Below, in pieces: positions 60,543 to 64,000 of a stretch of DNA of 64,000 nucleotides. Made by a program: the position numbers and the translations under genes. A model generated the notes under the pieces. That model did not search any database. It worked only from the letters and a program-made list of their open reading frames with translations, and was not told where the DNA came from. The stretch spans positions 558,001-622,000 of the forward strand of contig NZ_QVNQ01000002.1 in NCBI RefSeq assembly GCF_003432485.1. Reading direction: 5' to 3'. The stretch comes from Actinomadura spongiicola. Lineage in GTDB: Bacteria > Actinomycetota > Actinomycetes > Streptosporangiales > Streptosporangiaceae. Every line of letters starts with the position of its first letter. The first letter of the stretch is position 1.

Positions 60543-61203
60543 GGGCGACTCCTTGACTCGGTCGGAAGTGGGCCGTCATGCGGGGGAGGCGCCAGGGGGT
60601 GAGGGTGAATGCGGCGGCTCCGGCTGCGAGGCTGGTCGCCGCGATCAGCCAGGACGCGGCGTCGCCCGACGGCTGGCCCGTCCAGTTCCACCATCGCACT
60701 TCGCCGACATCGTCCAAGCTGTAATAGACGAGCGGAAACACCGTCAGGACGGGTAGGAGCCAGTTCGTCAGCCATCCGAAAAGCCGTCCGGACAGGAGAG
60801 CCAAGCCTATCCAGACCACGAAACCCCGAATGACGAGAAGAGCCGACGCAGCAGACGTCGCCAAAGCCTCCGCAACGCCGAGGAGGACGATCGCTGCCGT
60901 CGCAGCGCACACCAGGTAGCCGACCTCGTAGCGGCGAAGGACGGATGTCGCGGTCGACTGGATCTCGCTCATCGAACTGTGCAGGCCGCCGACGACGATC
61001 GCCGCCAGGACGATGGGAATGAAGTGCCGGAAGGGCACCACCGTCATTCCATCGGCGTAGGCGGAGGGCATCCACAAATTCCACGACCCCGCGACTCCAT
61101 CCGCAGCCGCGACGGCCGGAATCCCGATGAGGGTGCCGTAGGGGTGGTGTGCCCGCAGAAAGCGCCAGACGGTTCGCCCCCCACTATGCACAGGGCGTCC
61201 CAT
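60484..61203 (-). CDS. ABC transporter membrane subunit (ABC-2-like), last gene of a three-gene operon
   Basis: The 239-residue protein (ATG 61203) has about six helices (IPIVLAAIVVGGL, VGYLVCAATAAIVLLGVAEAL, ALLVIRGFVVWIGLALLSG and others). N-terminal SGGRTVWRFLRAHHPYGTLIGIPA resembles ABC-2 permease starts. Its ATG overlaps the upstream permease by 20 bases. With the other permease and ATPase it would export a small molecule or peptide, or confer resistance; the substrate is unknown. It runs convergent to the PIMT. Confidence 0.75.
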   Translation of the reverse strand: MGRPVHSGGRTVWRFLRAHHPYGTLIGIPAVAAADGVAGSWNLWMPSAYADGMTVVPFRHFIPIVLAAIVVGGLHSSMSEIQSTATSVLRRYEVGYLVCAATAAIVLLGVAEALATSAASALLVIRGFVVWIGLALLSGRLFGWLTNWLLPVLTVFPLVYYSLDDVGEVRWWNWTGQPSGDAASWLIAATSLAAGAAAFTLTPWRLPRMTAHFRPSQGVAPTGRPGVLRHRARRIGPRR

Positions 61204-62440
61204 TGATTTGGTCGATCCGTTGTTTCGCCCACTGGAACTGGGTCGCCTCGGGCTGCTTGATGAGGGCGCCGACCTGCCGCAGGTCGACGCCGGGCGGGCC
61301 GCCGCCGACGCTCGCGGGCTGACCGGCGCCATTGGCCCACGCCTCAAGCCAGGTGGTCAACTCGAAGATGGCGCGCATCTGACGGTCTTCGGCCGCCTGG
61401 TTCGCGGCGGGACAATACGGTTTCACGGTCTCCTGCAGGACGGAACTCGCCATGTTCGGAGAGACCGACCACATGCTTCCCTCGATGATCTGAAAGCCCG
61501 CGTACTTGTCCTCCCCGAGCCCTGACTCCATGAAGGTAGCAGGCACCTTGAACCTGTCCGACGGGAGGGAGGCCAGCCGATTCGCCATCTTCTCCAGTTC
61601 CGGCAGGTACTTCCGATCCTCAGGCCATACACAAACCCTGGGTGTGCCTCCGGAGCACAGAGGTTCAGCCGGTGCGGCCCTCTCTGTCTGGAGTGATGCG
61701 CCCAACGCTATTTCATAGGTCACGACGACAAGACCCACGCAGATCCCCGCCGCGGCCAACCGAGGCATAATGCCGGAGCGCCACCGTTTCGTTCCCTTCG
61801 CCGCCGCCAGGGGAACGAGCAAGGCCAAACCCGTGATCGCCACCGCGAGCATAAGCCGTGTCGCGAGAGCGGAATCAACGACCTCGACCTGTGGGTGGCC
61901 GGAGAGGACGAACAGTCCGAGCGACTGCCCGAACAGACCGAGTAGCACGAAGACGCCGATCCCGCAGCAGACCGGCGCCATGAACGCCGAACGTGACCAA
62001 CGGCCGATCGCATGTCCCACGGCCGTGCAGCCGACCACGTTCCCCATTCCCAGCAGCACATATCCCGGCCAAAGGAATCCAGGGCCCGCGTCGGGCAGGC
62101 TCACCACGGCCGCCGCGGCCACTCCAACGCCGTAGGCGAGCATTCCGTAAGCCAGCGTGCAGGCCAGGAGCGCGATCTCCGGCCGCCAGCTCGGTAGCGC
62201 GGAGGCCCGAAACTGTTCGGCGAAACTGTAGCGGTGCGCTCGCCCGGCGGCCCAGGCCGCCGAGGCCGCGAGGGCCGGTCCGAAGAACAGCGACGGGATC
62301 TGTGCAGCCGCGCTCGCCTGCGGCCATACGCCTATCCAGTACGTGTTCCGGCCGAACAACGCCGCGAGATCGATGCAGACGAGAACCGGAAACAACCATC
62401 GAAGGGGCGAGCGCCGCACCTCTGTCCAGAAGATGCGCAT
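61184..62440 (-). CDS. ABC-2-like permease subunit
   Basis: The 418-residue protein begins MRIFWTEVRRSPLRWLFPVLVCIDL, an ABC-2-type first helix. About six more helices end near 240, and a soluble C-terminal domain (about 260-418) with CSGGTPRVCVWPEDRKYLPELEKM and a Cys pair follows, probably outside the membrane. Its ATG overlaps the ATPase stop (TGATG). An outer-domain permease of this kind is typical of export or resistance ABC systems. Confidence 0.8.
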   Translation of the reverse strand: MRIFWTEVRRSPLRWLFPVLVCIDLAALFGRNTYWIGVWPQASAAAQIPSLFFGPALAASAAWAAGRAHRYSFAEQFRASALPSWRPEIALLACTLAYGMLAYGVGVAAAAVVSLPDAGPGFLWPGYVLLGMGNVVGCTAVGHAIGRWSRSAFMAPVCCGIGVFVLLGLFGQSLGLFVLSGHPQVEVVDSALATRLMLAVAITGLALLVPLAAAKGTKRWRSGIMPRLAAAGICVGLVVVTYEIALGASLQTERAAPAEPLCSGGTPRVCVWPEDRKYLPELEKMANRLASLPSDRFKVPATFMESGLGEDKYAGFQIIEGSMWSVSPNMASSVLQETVKPYCPAANQAAEDRQMRAIFELTTWLEAWANGAGQPASVGGGPPGVDLRQVGALIKQPEATQFQWAKQRIDQINGTPCA

Positions 62441-63219
62441 CAGGCGGGCACCTCATTGCCCGTGAGCACCGTCATATAGCCCTTTTCAAGGGGGCTGTCG
62501 CCGGGCGCGTCCGCTGACGCGATCCCAGCAAGTTCACGGGGTGGGCCGTAATAAAGAAATCGGCCCTCGCTCATCACGATGACGTTGTCGCAGATGGCGG
62601 CGACGTCCTCGACCAGATGTGTGCTCAACACGATGGCGGTGTTCTCCAACGACCGCAGAAGCCCGCGGAACTCCAGCCGTTGCGCCGGGTCCAGGCCCAC
62701 GGTCGGCTCGTCGAGCAGGAGCAAGTTGGGCGAGCCGACGATGGCCGAGGCGATTCCGGCACGCCGCAGCATCCCGCCGGAGAGGGCTTTCATCTTCGCT
62801 TTCTGCCTGCTCGCGAGCCCGACCGCCGCGATGGCGTTGACCGTGGCCTCGTGGGCTCGCCGTCCTGGAACCCCACGTAACCAGGAGCAATAGCGAACGA
62901 AGTCGTACACGGTGAAGGCGGGCAGGTAGCCGAACTCCTGCGGGAGGTAGCCGATACCGCGTCGCGCTTTCCTGGCCGTCCGTTCGGAGGCCACCCGGGT
63001 GCCGCAGATCTCCACCGTTCCGCTCCGTGGCGGAGTCGTGGTCGCCAGCGTCCGCAGCAGAGTTGTTTTTCCCGCCCCGTTGGGCCCGAGCAGGCCGAGC
63101 ACACCCGGACCGATTTCCAGATCGACCCCGGCAAGGACATTGGCGCGCCCGTAACCCTGTACCAGCCCCGAAACCCGCACGATAGCGTCCACTTCGTCCC
63201 CAAATCCCGAGGGCATCAC
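62440..63219 (-). CDS. ABC transporter ATP-binding protein
   Basis: The 259-residue ATPase has Walker A GPNGAGKTTLL (residues 43-53), Q-loop LPQEFGYLPAFTVYDF, the signature LSGGMLRRAGIASAI (near 149) and Walker B LLLLDEPTVGLDP. An H-loop in STHLVED follows. The start could be ATG 63219 or an internal GTG at 63192 behind GGGGA. First gene of the operon with both permeases; energises their transport. Confidence 0.92.
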   Translation of the reverse strand: MMPSGFGDEVDAIVRVSGLVQGYGRANVLAGVDLEIGPGVLGLLGPNGAGKTTLLRTLATTTPPRSGTVEICGTRVASERTARKARRGIGYLPQEFGYLPAFTVYDFVRYCSWLRGVPGRRAHEATVNAIAAVGLASRQKAKMKALSGGMLRRAGIASAIVGSPNLLLLDEPTVGLDPAQRLEFRGLLRSLENTAIVLSTHLVEDVAAICDNVIVMSEGRFLYYGPPRELAGIASADAPGDSPLEKGYMTVLTGNEVPA

Positions 63220-63346
63220 TGATCAACGACGAGACTGTCGAGGAATGATACAGACCTCGCGGTGACCTCTCCGGTGACTTGATGTCAACCGCAATCCGGA
63301 ATTGGTGGATCGATATCGAGGAGCGCTGGACGCGTGGGTGGGTCGG

Positions 63347-64000
63347 TCAGCGGGTTTCTATGAAGGCGTCTGGGTTGCGTGGGGGGCGGGGGCGTGGGGG
63401 TGCGGCGGGGTGGCCTATGCCTACGGCGCCCATGGGGTCCCAGGTGGGTGGAAGGTCCAGGGTCTCGCGGACTACGTCGCGGCAGAACATCGTGCTGGAG
63501 ACCCAGCAGGAGCCGAGGCCCTCTACCGCCAGGGCGACCAGGAGGTTCTCCACGCCTGCTCCGGTGGCTACGACGAACATCTCGCGTTCGGCCTGGGAGC
63601 GGCGTTCGTCGGGGTAGTCGTGGGAGCCGTCCATGACCAGGCATGGGACGACCAGGTAGGGGGCGCGGCGCAGGACCTCGCCGCGGCGTAGGCGTTTGGT
63701 GATCGACTCCTCCGAGAAGCCGTCGCGGCGCAGGTCGGCCTCCCAGGCGTCGCGCATAGCGTCCAGGAGGCGGGTGCGGGACTCCGGCGACTCCAGCAGG
63801 ACGAAGCGCCACGGGGTGGTGTGGTGGGGGGCCGGGGCCGTGATCGCGGCGGCGACGGCGCGGCGTACGGCTGCTGGGTCGACCGGGTCGGGGGTGAACT
63901 CGCGGATGGTGCGGCGGGCGGCCAGGACTTCCGAGGGGCCGTAGCGGAACATGTCCTCGGCGGGTGGACGGATCAGTGCGCGGGCGCCCGGGCCATCTTC
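63347..64000 (-). CDS. fbiB: Coenzyme F420 gamma-glutamyl ligase FbiB, C-terminal half (runs off the right edge)
   Basis: The minus frame is open to the window edge, and the 217 visible codons begin with [16 protein letters not shown] then [19 protein letters not shown]. This is the junction between the CofE-like ligase and the nitroreductase-like domain of actinobacterial FbiB. The FMN-domain shows [39 protein letters not shown], and [16 protein letters not shown]. FbiB adds glutamates to F420-0 and reduces dehydro-F420. An ATG at 63,952 would give a stand-alone nitroreductase, but the upstream residues are clearly FbiB. It shares the F420 pathway with fbiC 5 kb away. Confidence 0.88.
   Translation of the reverse strand, partial: EDGPGARALIRPPAEDMFRYGPSEVLAARRTIREFTPDPVDPAAVRRAVAAAITAPAPHHTTPWRFVLLESPESRTRLLDAMRDAWEADLRRDGFSEESITKRLRRGEVLRRAPYLVVPCLVMDGSHDYPDERRSQAEREMFVVATGAGVENLLVALAVEGLGSCWVSSTMFCRDVVRETLDLPPTWDPMGAVGIGHPAAPPRPRPPRNPDAFIETR

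Noticed and set aside
63347..63952. Stand-alone nitroreductase starting at ATG 63952
   Set aside because: The frame stays open upstream to the window edge and reads the FbiB linker [15 protein letters not shown], so it is the C-terminal half of FbiB.
1..64000. CRISPR arrays, tRNA or rRNA genes, insertion sequences
   Set aside because: No short evenly spaced repeats, no cloverleaf or rRNA-like sequence and no transposase motif was seen by eye; a tRNA or covariance-model scan would be decisive.

Overview
The window is high-GC (roughly 70 percent) DNA with strong G/C third-position bias, many GTG starts and ATGA/GTGA gene overlaps. Together with BldC, several WhiJ-type XRE/DUF5753 and DUF397 genes, a fused FO synthase (FbiC), an FbiB homologue and LCP/teichoic-acid enzymes, this points to a sporulating actinomycete. 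Streptosporangiales/Thermomonosporaceae (Actinomadura-like) is my best guess; that is inference from gene content, not from a marker gene. I saw no rRNA, tRNA, CRISPR array, transposase or phage gene.

Layout. (1) 0-4.7 kb: edge of a surface-glycan locus (partial glycosyltransferase, WecB epimerase, coiled-coil protein, double-domain glycosyltransferase). (2) 4.7-8.5 kb: small Excalibur protein with a damaged N-terminus, HxlR regulator divergent from a methyltransferase across a perfect palindrome, and a polyprenol-dependent mannosyltransferase-like membrane protein. (3) 8.7-21.1 kb: a secreted repeat/beta-propeller protein, a 3,129-residue Rhs/YD polymorphic toxin ending in a putative non-specific endonuclease domain, and an overlapping SMI1/KNR4-type immunity gene. 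(4) 21.4-43.1 kb: a large wall-polymer locus: CDP-alcohol phosphotransferase, two GT2-TagF fusion polymerases, two membrane O-acyltransferases, an LCP ligase, a TIGR03089 protein, membrane glycosyltransferases, GT2 and GT4 enzymes and a sugar nucleotidyltransferase, with thioredoxin and an LPG-synthase-like flippase inside it. (5) 43.3-49.7 kb: two translationally coupled secreted proteins of unknown role, an AlkA-like glycosylase, a LysR regulator, a NarL-type two-component system and a small membrane protein. (6) 49.7-54.7 kb: WhiJ/DUF6879/DUF397 regulatory cassettes around a radical SAM/SPASM enzyme and an APH-like kinase, bracketed by an intact and a decayed copy of the same segment. (7) 55.0-58.5 kb: RsbW-like ATPase, a 47-residue membrane peptide, bldC, and fbiC. 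(8) 58.7-64.0 kb: a frameshifted secreted protein, a 36-residue Asp-rich peptide abutting a stand-alone PIMT-type methyltransferase, a three-gene ABC transporter, and the C-terminal half of fbiB.

The most interesting system is the peptide/PIMT pair at 59,283-60,542. It has the two-gene layout of aspartimide-forming RiPPs (imiditides), and the peptide gene is short enough to be missed by ordinary gene calling. Second are the Rhs toxin-immunity pair and the duplicated WhiJ/DUF397 cassette carrying the radical SAM-kinase pair.
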